NCBI GenBank assembly: GCA_032158295.1 | Contig: CM063257.1 | Coordinates: 16,956,332 to 17,020,331, forward strand | Length of the DNA stretch: 64,000 nucleotides | Source: Pycnopodia helianthoides | Taxonomy: Eukaryota; Echinodermata; Asteroidea; Forcipulatida; Asteriidae | Direction: 5' to 3' | Shown here: in pieces, positions 44,530-56,200 of the stretch | Layout: every line of letters starts with the position of its first letter | Numbering within the stretch: the first letter of the stretch is position 1 | The notes under the pieces: model-generated | What the model was told of the DNA's origin: nothing | The model's input: only the letters and a program-made list of their open reading frames with translations | Database searches by the model: none | Position numbers and translations under genes: made by a program

Positions 44530-46074
44530 TTATTCAAATCTAACAAATCTGTAGTTTCCGTTTTTATTTCTTTTAAACAAGCCCCTTGTCAGCGCTTTTC
44601 TTATGCCATTTACTATTTTTATAAGATAATCTGACATGAAGGCAAAAACAAATACATTGTCTGAGTGTAAATGTAAACTTATTTGTAAAAACATTGAAAC
44701 TATCACATTAAAGCTTATACAATGTAACATTTTACTCTGGAATTTTTTAATCTCAAAAGTAAATATTTAAAATGGGGGGGGGGGCAACTGAGAGGGGAAC
44801 GGATATCAGTTGGGGGGAATAGAATGTTTTGGCTGTCCAATTCACTACTTGCATGGAGCCGCCGTGTGCGTGTAGAGCCTTGACTTCTTGCTTTATTTGT
44901 ATTGTATTTACATGTATGTATCTGTTTGGATGAAAGTGTCATTACATTACCATGACAATACAGAGTTATATAATGCTTTTATTGACTGCTGTCCTCAATT
45001 CGAGGCTCTCTAAATGCAAATGGCGGAATGGATTGCGTGCCCAGTTGAATTTTTTGCGCCCAGCTTTTTAGGCCCTCCCTTTCAGGCCCTCTCTTATGTG
45101 CACGTGTACAAAATATACAACAGTATGAATTGTACATGTGACTGAAAAATGTGTTTTCATAAATTGTGTTTACATTTCGTTTAAATGATGACATATTTAC
45201 AGTGTTCATGTAACACATTTTTATTGTAAATAATTTGAAGAAAACAAAAATTATGGGTTGATCGGGAATCAGTTGTTGTAAATTTTAGTTTTGTTTTTAA
45301 TCATAGGACATAAGAGGAATAGGGCTTTTTAGTTTTTATGAAAACCAAATTGATCAACCCCGATTGTGTCCTGCCTATTAGAGTAGACGAAGAGCCGACG
45401 ACATGCTGTTAAACTACTCCATGTTGGATGGCGTGTTTACAAAGAAAAATCTTTTTGGACAGACCTTCAGCAGAAGGCATTTGTTAACGCCTTGAACAAC
45501 TTTGGAGTTTCCTCCATTTGTTGCTGACATGTGGACTGCTGACGTTTTTATCCACGTGGACTTTCCGGTGTTTAGCATGCACAGGCAGGCACAGACCGTG
45601 ATAGGCTTTGTTTCAACCGTACAAAGAGTGACAACAGGTTGTGGAAAATGTGCCTTGTAAAATCCCTTTCCCTGGTGCCAGACCTTTGTCAAAATGAAAA
45701 CATTTACCTGTTCTCTCAATTTTATCTTGTTGATTGGTTTATTTGTTAATTTCGTTTTGATTGCGCCAAATCAAAATTAACATGAATTCTAGGTTGTTTG
45801 TTCATGAGTACACTAACATCAATTTCCCAGTCACAGATACATAAATTGGCATGCTGTGAAGCACAAAACAATTTTGCTGACCAGAGTTGGGTTACCAGCC
45901 AAAATAACATTTACCGTTTGTGACTGGTATCCTGCTTAATTTTGCCGGAAATGTTCTACGCACCTTTTTTTGCTTAAATGGAGGGTCATTCTTTGGTAAT
46001 GGCCCGGGGAAAAAAGTGTAATTTTTATCGAAATCCTGCCTGTGATAAAGACGGTAATGGTAGCAAGCATCCTG
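44530..46074. other. Intergenic DNA, no gene
   Basis: Several small open frames (for example 45414-45719 on the minus strand, 101 residues) show no known domain or splice context. A G-rich run lies near 44775. I see no supported gene. Confidence 0.4.
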
Positions 46075-46445
46075 CGAAATTGTTTCGTCTGAAATGCCCA
46101 CATTGATTAGAAATCAATAAAAGTGTGTCAACGAATTTGAATCTCCAACGATGGCCTTTTTTTGTAAGGGTTTTCAGATACAGTTTTCTCGAATATGATT
46201 TCATTTCAGACAGAAATATTTCACATAATTTGTTTTTCAAGTACGAACGTGTGTGTTTTTTATCTGGTGAAATCATTTCGTTTGAAATGCCCACGTTGAT
46301 TAGAAGTACGTCTACAAATTTGAATATCCAAAGATGGCCTTTTTTAATGTTTTCAAATGCAGTTTTCTCGAACATGACTACAAATGTACGTTTTAGACGG
46401 AAATATTTCACAATAATTTTTTTTTTTCAAGTACGAACTTGTGTT
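46075..46445 (+). repeat. Two-copy tandem duplication of about 190 bp
   Basis: TTCGTCTGAAATGCCCACATTGATTAGAA at 46083 recurs as TTCGTTTGAAATGCCCACGTTGATTAGAA near 46275. Both are followed by GATGGCCTTTTTT, a GTTTTCTCGAA block and AAATATTTCACA...AAGTACGAAC. Confidence 0.7.
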
Positions 46446-46646
46446 ATTTACCCTTATCAATCCTGTAAAATACCTTTAATACCCACAAATACTTAAGGGT
46501 GAAGGGAAATTTTTAATAGTTGTTCATTTTCATGTAGTAAACATTTACAATAAATTGCAAAAGTGTTTTCCATCAATCTTCCATGATTTAATTTATTGCT
46601 TGGTTATAATTACATGCTTTAAAGGCATTCGGGAGTAGTATTTGAA

Positions 46647-47300
46647 TGATGTCTGGTACAATGCCTCGTTCGGTCACAAGTGAATGCTTAGTTTGAATTC
46701 CCCCAGACTAAATCCAGTGTTGCTAAATCGCTTATGCCTGAGTGATATGGTGGTAGAGGGTATACTAACACCCCCCCCCCCCAAATGTTCCCATACTTAA
46801 ATACACTATTTTCCTCTTGTATAGAATTACCCCAACCCCCCTAAAATCATCTAAAGATTTCCTGAGATCACAACGAAGACACAATTGAAGGGGGGGGGGG
46901 TATGCCATGCCCCAGATCCAGCACCAAATGATGTCACTTGTGTAGGGCCAAGCTTTTTCATAGTAACGTAAGAGCCAACAAAAACCGGTACAAAATTCTC
47001 AATGCTGTGTTTTGGCACAAGGGTACCAGTCTGTAATGATCTGGAGGTATACCATGCCTGATATGGGGTAGAGGGTCCCCCTCCCCCCCCCCAATGTTCC
47101 CATACTATAACACACTATTTTCCTCTCGTATAGAACTCCCCCCCCCCCCCCAAAAAAAAATAAATAAATAAATAAATAAATCCTCAAAAGAATTCCTGAG
47201 ATTCCAAGCACACAATGAAGACACAATAGGTGGGGGTACCCTCTGCCCCATATCGAGCACCAATTGTATAGAGGTTGCAATGCAAAAAGCTTGCCCCCCC
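46647..47300. repeat. Mosaic of dispersed repeats
   Basis: GTCTGGTACAATGCCTCGTT (related to 44228) is followed by two blocks with ATATGGGG/CCCCATAT ends, runs of C and A, and (AATA)n near 47155. Parts match 24351-24550. Confidence 0.5.
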
Positions 47301-47625
47301 CAAAAAAAAAAACCAACAACACCATGAAGAATATTCATTGTAGTAACACTGGATGTAAAAAAAAAACTCCAAACTGTAACACTGGATGTAGTCAGAGGAC
47401 TCCAAACTGAGCAGATAGCTCACAGACGTTAACTTTTGCATCGGGGGATAGAGAACTGGTGTGTGTAAAGCACTGTATACTGTTTACTGTCCTCAAAGAC
47501 ATCTGCTCTAGAATGGCAAAGGTTGTGGGTTTGAATCCCACCTGAGTAACATTGCCTGTGGATTTTTTTCACAGGACTCAAGGGGGGGAGGGGGAGGGAG
47601 GGAAAGAGTATTCAGTGCTCTTTAT

Positions 47626-47718
47626 ACATCGGTGTTAGGGTCAAACCAACATCGGTGTTAGGGTCAAACCAACATCGGTGTTAGGGTCAAACCAACATCG
47701 ATGTTAGGGTCAAACCAA
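47626..47718 (+). repeat. 23-bp tandem repeat, four copies
   Basis: ACATCGGTGTTAGGGTCAAA followed by CCA, four consecutive copies, the last with one change (ATCGATG). Confidence 0.9.
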
Positions 47719-47739
47719 ATAGTATTCTTCATCCCGATG

Positions 47740-47970
47740 CAAATTTAACATCTATTAAGTTGTTGCGGTGCCCACTGCTATAATATGGGATTCAAACTGC
47801 CTCTAGCTACCGGGCAATCTGGGTGGTCTAGTTGGTAATGACTTCTGCTTTAGAATGGCAAAGGTCGTGGGTTCCAATCCCACCCGAGTAAAAACATACC
47901 TGTGGATTTTGTTCAATGGACTCGGGGGAAAGTACTGAGTATACAGTGCTTAACATACATCGGTGTTTGG
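47740..47970 (+). mobile_element. tRNA-derived SINE, CTAGTTGGTA family, copy 1
   Basis: TCTGGGTGGTCTAGTTGGTA as box A and GTGGGTTCCAATCCCACCCG as box B and T arm. Upstream (GTTGCGGTGCCCACTGCT) and downstream (GGACTCGGGG) blocks are shared with 54895-55130. A partial third copy is near 47500. Confidence 0.7.
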
Positions 47971-48017
47971 GTACTGAGCAATGACAGGTGACCGACTGAG
48001 GCACTCTACCAAATTCT

Positions 48018-48350
48018 ATAGACGATGTGACCTGTGACATCACATGTTTACAAAAGAGCCACAGAGCCTGGACTTCCTGCAGGCACGATTTGTACACAGC
48101 TCAATGGAAGAAGGCATAAAATCTTATATTTTATGGAGATTGCACTGTCTAATTCTTATCAACTTTTGATATGATGAAAGGGGGCACATCTAAAAACTTG
48201 TCCAGCTTTTACTTTCATAACTCTTGGTTTTATGTGGAAATTATGACACAAAATGTCAACTTTCCCATAGGACCAGTGTAGTATCTTGCCTGCCAGAATA
48301 CTCAAAGAATGTACAAGGTCACACTTATTGTAAACAAAGTTCACATGGTC
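48018..48350 (-). repeat. Dispersed repeat, reverse copy
   Basis: Reverse complement of the repeat at 30985-31330. Confidence 0.6.
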
Positions 48351-48573
48351 TATTGAAATCTAACTTGCAAAAAATGGCTGATTGTTCATTGTTGTTCTTG
48401 TTTAAGTGTTATATTTTATGGTCACAATTGCCTTAGTATTTCTGAATGAAATGTGAATTTGCAAAAATGTTGTGCATAATTAAACAAATATTTACGTACA
48501 TTGTTTCGTGTCAAAAGAATATCTTATATCATAACAAAAAACGGTAAAATATCAAAAAGTATTATTTATTATA

Positions 48574-48893
48574 TAACACCCAAGCAGATCCTTGCCATTT
48601 GATTGGAGGATTGTCCGTCATGTGATAGCAAACAAACGTACTATTGCACGCTACGTCATTCACCGTGCATTTTTCGTTCCATTCACCGTGCATTTTTCGT
48701 TCCATCCGATTTGTTCTATTGCACGGTGCGTACCACATCATTCCGTGTGCGTGTCTGCACTTGGTCACTGTTGAATCCAAACAAGCCGAACCAAAAGAAA
48801 TGGGTGCAATGTCCCAATTAAATGTTGTACGCTTTGTTTGTTTTGAAAGTTGTATCCTCCAATCAAAATGACAAAGATCTACTTGGATGTTAT
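48574..48893. mobile_element. Foldback MITE
   Basis: ATATAACACCCAAGCAGATC at the left mirrors GATCTACTTGGATGTTATAT at the right. GATTGGAGGAT pairs with ATCCTCCAATC inside. Confidence 0.75.
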
Positions 48894-48900
48894 ATCAAAC

Positions 48901-49070
48901 AAATAATGAATGTTGTTCATTCGTGCAATAGTGAGAATATTTTCATTCGCTGAGAGGTGGAATGTTCCATTCAACTCGGCTCCGCCTCGTTGAAAAGAAA
49001 ATTCCATCTTTCAACTCATGAAAATATTCGCACCATTGCACTCATAAACATTCATTATTTGTATAATTGG
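48901..49070. mobile_element. Short palindromic element
   Basis: AAATAATGAATGTTGTTCAT and GAATATTTTCAT at the left are mirrored by ATGAAAATATTC and AAACATTCATTATTT at the right. Confidence 0.65.
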
Positions 49071-49131
49071 TAATTCATTGTGTGATCAAACTCGAACCCA
49101 TCGACTCAAATTTATTACAACCAGTGATTAC

Positions 49132-49516
49132 TTAAAGGAACATTACAGAATTGGTAAGAACAAAAATACTTTTTGGTCACAGATTTACATAAAACTTACA
49201 CCGTCTAATGATGATGATAGTAGAAAACATCCCTAGAAATATTTCTGTCTGTAATGCCATATTTGATGAGAAATGAATAAACTAACTTGCCGATTGGAGT
49301 TTATCGCTCAGTGAGCGTTTTATTCATTTGTTGAATCTATACAATTTCATGCAAAATGTGTGATCGGTTTTTCACTATTTTCTCGTGACCCAGATGGCCG
49401 ATCGATCTCAAACTTCTACAGGTTTGTCAGTTTATGTATATGGTGGATTACATAAAGTGCTTACACTGCCAGCAACTGTTTTGTTAGCAAAAACCAAATC
49501 TGTAATGTTCCTTTAA
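49132..49516. mobile_element. TTAA-ended MITE, longer relative
   Basis: TTAAAGGAACATTACAGAAT at the left and TCTGTAATGTTCCTTTAA at the right. Same family as 25711-25877, with TTAA at both ends. Confidence 0.75.
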
Positions 49517-49779
49517 TGAATCAACAATTATTTACAATCTTAATATTTTACATATTTCACCTAACCTCTTGTTTGAGAGATGTTTAAATACACAACCGAG
49601 ATACACTGGTGGGTTTTTTTTTCACTTTTTTTTTTGGCCATGTCACACAGAGCAACTTTCAGGCAACTGGGCCCGATTTCTGCGCTTGCAATCACCAGTC
49701 TTCGGTTACAGGGCTAGCTGTGTAAACGAAGAGTGCCTAGTAACGTGGAGTACGTGGAAATTTCTTAAAGTCTGTGGGT

Positions 49780-50180
49780 TACTTTTGAAGGGACACCAAG
49801 GCCAAAGGGAAAGGGCAACGGAAGTCATGGCCTCAGGGGCAACAGAAGTCATGGCCTCCGTGGTCTTTGTGTAATTCCAGGTCTGCTCTGCTAAGGTCAA
49901 AACCTTAAAGTGTCTGGTAGTCTTAAAGTCTCTGCTAAGGTCAAGACCTTAAAGTCTATGGGACTTTTTGAAGGGACACCAAGGCCAAGACTAGGGGCAA
50001 CAGATGCCATTACCTCCATGGCCTCCCTGTAATTCCAGGCCTGCTCTGCTAGGTCAAAACGTTAAGTCTATGGATCTTTTTGAAGGGACACCAAGGCCAA
50101 GACTATTGACAACAGAGGCCATGGCCTCCATGGCCTCCATGACCTCCATGGCCTCCGTGTAATTACAGGCCTGGTCTGCT
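49780..50180 (+). repeat. Degenerate tandem repeat near the H6PD 3' end
   Basis: Three imperfect units of GAAGGGACACCAAGGCCAAG...CATGGCCTCC...AATTCCAGGCCTGCTCTGCTAGGTC. A single dispersed copy is near 59697-59775. Confidence 0.7.
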
Positions 50181-50230
50181 AGGGAAAAAACGTTGGGCCA
50201 CTAATCATTTTTTCGCACAAAATTGCTAAG

Positions 50231-53200
50231 TTACAGCAAGGCATCGTGATCAATATACCAGTATTGTTCACCGTCTTCCAACCTGACCCCAGTGACGGGA
50301 TATCTCAGTTTGTTCATCGCTCCAGAGCTCAACAACGACACCACACCACTCTTGGCCCTCCCTAGAATAAGAATGCCAACATGCCTGGCTTTATTGATAC
50401 TAGCCAAAGTCAGTGTCATCCGGTGCGGTATGCCGTCCTCTGGCCCACCGTCGGTCAGAGCTACACCAGCCTTTGTGTCTAGTATGATTTGATGGTTTGG
50501 GAAGATGGATGCGATGTGGCCATCTGCGCCCATCCCTAGGAGGACGTAATCAAGTCGTCCGCCGGGGATTTGTGTCAAATCGTCTGCGTAGGTGTTGGTC
50601 CCGCGATCATCGACGTTGCAAAGCCCGCCTGCCAGCTTGACCGGCATTGGATGGATATTCAAGTAAGGCACGGGGACGTAGTTCAGCAGAGAGTCGTGAA
50701 GCTGTTTGAAGTTTGACGCCGTGTGATTGAACGGAACGCAGCGCTCATCCACCATCCAGAAGTGAGTGTCGTGCCACGGGAATCGATTGGACATTCTTAT
50801 CGCCAAGTGAGTAAAAAGCGACTTTGGTGTTGACCCTCCGGGGAGGGCGATGTGAAAACTCCCCTTTTCCCGAATGGACTCTCCTGCGATGTTGACTAGA
50901 TGGTGCGAAAGTTGGGTTATTACGCTTTCTTTGTCACCAGTGATAAGGGGCTGGGATCGGAACCAGTCTGAGATTGATGTGAAAGTGGAATCCACATTCT
51001 GATACTCAAAGGCATCGTCAAGCTGGTGAGTATACGAGAGTGTTTGACCTTTGACCTTGAAGTCCAGCCATGACCCTGTGTCGTCGCCTCCCGCATAGAT
51101 TCTTGGCTTCTGTTTCTCGATGCTTCTTAACAGCGGTGTCCAGATGTTCCAGGAGGCCATCAGATCGCGACTGCCGACAAATTTGTGTTGATCTCCCTTA
51201 AAACAGGCTGAAATAAGAGCAGTGTAAGCATCTTGATCTTTGGGCGGAGAAAAGTAATAGAACTCGGAGAGATTCATGTTAAAAATGTTCATATTCGGGT
51301 CGGTATCTGGTACCGACCATGATCGAGGAACTTGTGGTTTGGGAAGCTGTTTCGAAACTAAAATTGTCGGATATTTTAGCCCGGGGTTACCGGTGAAGAA
51401 AATGACTTGCCGGCGGTTTGGAGGGCACTTATTGAGGGCGCTACTCCTGGCATTTGTTACGCAGACTGCGTCGTCTCTGAAGATGACCCGGACGTACCCG
51501 ATGCGCTCGTCCAGTTTCTTACCGGCCATCAACACAAACGGGACGTCCCTCCAGCGTGGGTTCTTGATAAACAACGATCCCGCGGCAAACGTCGGCACGA
51601 GAGTTTCCTCGTCTTGGCCCTTGCCGAGCTCATCACGCCATTGGTCGACGTAGCCCTTATACTGACCAATCACAGCCTGTTCAGCATTGACCGGGCGTGT
51701 TTGCTCGAGGAGGCGCAGTTTGTTGGCAAGGAACTCCTGTCTACTGGTGGAGTTTCTTGGAATTTCCATGGCAACCAAGGTGAATATTTCTGTCAGATGA
51801 TTTTGCATGACATCGCGGATGACTCCGTACTCATCATAGAATTCAAGACGACCTGAAACAAAAATTTTAATTAAATAAACAAAAATAATAATGGACGCTT
51901 GCATCCATCAATTTTGACGCTCATGGCTTACTTTACTTACTTACTTCATTGGCGCATCGAGGCTGATCGGTCAAGCGCACTGGACTCAAAATCTGGGTCC
52001 CATTTCATAAAGCTGTTTAAGCAGCAAATAGTGCCTAACAATTTTCTGCTAAGCAAAAATGAGCAGGATACCAGTCACAAATTTTACATGTTGGATGGTA
52101 TTTTGGCTGGTACCCTTATTCTGGGTCCCATTTCATAAAGCTGTTTAAGCAGAAATCGTACTTAACAATTTTCTGCCAAGAAAAATTGAGCAGGATACCA
52201 GTCACAAATGATACACGTTGGCTGGTATTTTGGCTGGTACCCTTATTCTGGTAAGCATAATTTGGTTTTGCAAAGCTACTTCTTGTGCTTAGGCAGCTCT
52301 ATGAAATTGGGCCCTGGTGTTTCTGCTCAGCAGAGTGTGGGTTCGAGTCCATGTCCTGACACTTGTGCCCTTGAGCAAGGCACTTAAAACCATTATTGCT
52401 TTGTCTTTTGAACTGGACTCAAGAAGCCGTTTAATGTTGTGTAATGCATGTAAAAAGAACCCAGTTCATTTATCATTTTGATGTATTATTATTATTGGAA
52501 GGTATGTTCATTCAATGGAAAAGCACAAGACCGCCACTTGTCCAGTCATGAGTTTAGTAATAATAATAATAGTGGCTTCTTATATAGCGCTCATATCCGT
52601 CACTCAGTGATGCTCAAGGCGCTCCAACATTCAGTATTTTCCTGCAAGGTATTGTGGAGCTACATTTTGAAGTATTAGACCTATTCCTTTACATAGCACC
52701 AAGTAATGGTTTACAAGGTGCTGTGGCGCAATATGCAGCCAATCAAACCAGGAACACCGGGGCAAACCGCTTCTCTTTTTGATAAGTGCACTGGGTTCTT
52801 TTACGTGCATTACACAACACACAGGACCTACGGCTTTACGTCCCATCCGTAGGACGAAGCAATAATGGTTAAGTGTCTTGCTGAAGGACACAAGTGTCAC
52901 GACCGGGACTCGAACCCACACTCTGCTGAACAGAAACACCAGAGCTTGAGTCCAGTGCTCTTATCCGCTCCGCCACACGCAGTTTACTGGCCCAACACTA
53001 AAACTACTGGCCTCGGGCCTGCAGTCCAGTCTCAAATTTGAGCTCTGCTTATACATGATCACAGGATGGGTTGAACGGTGAATCATTTCTTCAAAATAAA
53101 CTTCCCCTTTTTATCTTCCCAGCTGATTGGATTTAATTATGCCGTGAGAAAATAATCAAGCCTTGAGTTGTATTTACCTTTTGAGTCAATCTTTTCTTTC

Positions 53201-56200
53201 ATGACAATCTCCACTCTCTCGATGTGTTCTCTATCCCAAAGTTTCTTGTATGCATCCTGATTTAATGAACGGAATGGCAGAATACTCTCTACACCTGGGA
53301 AGGAGGATAAAGATGACATCGATCAGTATGGGTGATTCACCTAAACAGAGCGCCCTCTACAGCTTACCCTGGAGAGGCCGTTTTCCTGAAAAAGGTCGAC
53401 TGAAAGAAAAAACTCACAACTCAGCAGTTTTTGGACTTCAAAAATGTTTGACATGAATGCGAAAAACATTTATCAGCCTCACAAAAAATACCATCTTATA
53501 AATGCCAGAAACACAAAGAAAACAACCTTGCTGCTTTGCAAATCACAGAACCAACGGAGTCAGGTCGTGGGCTCTGCGCGATGATCAGAAACTTAAGTAT
53601 TGTTTGAAGCTTTGCATGGTGTGGAAAAATAGGAAGAAACTATAAACCAATAAATAGTAAACATGCGGGTGCAACCATGTATTAAATCTCTTTTGTGGGA
53701 GTGTTGGCTCTGAAAAGAGCAGTTTTGGTCTGCTGAAGAGGAGCAGAGTATACTGTTTGAAACATCGAGACCACACCGGCTCTGAGTGGCTCTTTTCAGA
53801 GCCAACCCTCTCACAAAAGAGATTTACACATGGTTGCACCCGCAAGTTTACTATTTATTGGTTTATAGGTCCTTCCTAATGATCAGAAACTTGTTGACGT
53901 TTTTTCCATGTTAAACTGCAAAAATAGCAAGTACAGGTGAAATGTTCTTAGATATTTGTTACCTATTTTCCCGAGGTAGTGATCGATGCGATAAATCTCT
54001 TCTTCTCGTAGATGAGGTGAGAGTTTCTTGGCCAGGTCTTGGGCCGAGGAGTAATCGCGACCAAACGGTTTCTCTAAAACGACTCGTAGCCACGCTCCAC
54101 CATTCGGCCTGCAACCTACAGCATTCAAAATGAAACACACAAAATGCTGCATTGGTAACTAATAAGCCCAACGTTTATTGCTATAATAATACACAGTTCA
54201 TATATCGTCAGCGTTTTCACGAAGTAGCACGCTATGTGCTTAAGGATTTTTGTTTACATTTTAATTTTTTTACATTTCTGTTGATAATGCATGAAGACCT
54301 ACAATTCCATGAAGTTTCAAAGCTCAGACAGCTTTACTTTTTCAATTAAGCTAATGAGTGTTTTCGACTTTGGCACAATTGTGGCATTTTTTGGTTTCAC
54401 GAAGTAGCACCCAACTTCTGTTCACCATTGTAATGCACGGCACGCACTCAAGTCAAAGTGAGGTAAAAACGTTTTCACGAAGTAGCACGCTACTTGTGTG
54501 AGTGCGCGCGCTGACCTAGTTTTCATAAAGTAACACAAAATGCTGTATAGGCGCGTGCTACTTTGTGAAAACGAAAAAAGACATATTTCGCACTTTTTTG
54601 GTTTCAAGAAGTAGCACGGAACTTCTCTCGTGTCTAGTTTCTTAATTAATTATGCAAACGAGTCATTTTTAAGTTCAAGTCATCAAGTATCTACATTGAG
54701 AAATTCAAATGGAAATACTTGGAAGTTTTGAAGGAAAGTGGGTTTCTAAAAAATGTTCAACTTCAGAGGCCGTTTTCTCTGATTGTTATTTTTTTTGCTG
54801 GTATAGCAGTGCTTGCTACTTCGTGAAAACGCTGACGATATATAGCCCTTATTCACACCCCTGGGCGTCTCAAAGCGTGCTTGAACTAACAATGTAAAGC
54901 AATGCAAATTTAACATCTAATAATTTGTTGCGGTACCCGCTGCTAAAATATGGGATTCGAAATACCTCTAGCTACCGGGCAATCTCGGTGGTCTAGTTGG
55001 TACGACATCTACTCTAGAATGGCAAAGGTCGTGGGTTCGAATCCCACCCGAGCAATATGCCTATGGATTTTTCACAGGACTCGGGGAAGGACTGAGTATA
55101 CAGTGCTTTACACACATCGGTGAAAGGGTAAAGTCAAATAATATTCTTTATTCACGGGGCATATTTAACATCTATTAATAACGATGTAATTGTTTCCTCC
55201 TACTACTACTACTTTAGGACATGAGTGTCACGACCGGGACTCGAACCCACACTCTGCTGATTAGAAACTACCGTCTCAGCCTTCGCATGTTCCCATTTAT
55301 GCACCTGGGTCAAGAGTAGCAATTTATGGTTGAGTGTCTTGCTCAAGGACACAACCTGGATGACGTGTGTCTGTGGCGTGTCATGACCGAGCGGTTAGGA
55401 GCACTGGACTCAAGTGTTTCTGATCTGCAGAGTGTGGGTTCGAGTCCCGGTCGTGGCACTTGTGTCCTTGAGCAAGATACTTTACCATAATTGCTTTGTC
55501 CTTTCGGATGGGCCATAAGCCGTAGGTCCCGTGTACTAGAATTGGTAGTGCACGCAAAAGAACCGAGACCACTTATCGTGGAAGAGTAGGGGTTAACCCA
55601 GGTGTTTCTGGTTCACATAGCAAGCACCCTTGTTAACATGTTTCCTCAGGCTTGAGAGCTACAGTGATTAAGTTCACTTATGAGGCATCCTTGGTTTCAT
55701 TACCAGAAATATATAATGATAGTAATAATAATGTCATGACTGAGATTTGAAACCACTATCCAACGAAAAGGCCATCAGATCTCAAGTCCTATGGGCTTTA
55801 TACCAATCCGCCATGATTTTTTGGGTGCTTGTAATTTTACCCAGGTAACGTCAGGGAAGCTACTTGTGCCACCTGCTACAACCTCTCACTCACCTTTAGC
55901 AATATTTTCAGCGATACCTGCGTAGGCGAACGGAGGTACAGATAAATAAAATAATCTCCCATGCTCCTTTGCTCTATCCTGTCCCATCTCAAGGCAAAGG
56001 TCAGCGTAGTCACTGGCTGTCTTTAACTTCCTGGGTTCAGAGAAATCACTTCAGAATTTAGAGGAATTCAGTTAAAAGTTTATTAAACAACACTATTTGT
56101 TTACACTATTTGTTTATTACGCCCATTTTTTTTTTATAAACACCATCCAACTGACCTGTGATCATTTGCCAAATTAGGTGATCCAAATTCAGACACCCCC

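Noticed and set aside
45414..45719. 101-residue minus-strand open frame as a gene
   Set aside because: No domain, signal, splice partner or repeat-independent evidence.
54985..55056. Functional tRNA gene
   Set aside because: The T arm is perfect, but the acceptor stem is incomplete and the flanks are shared with 47740-47970, so it is a SINE.
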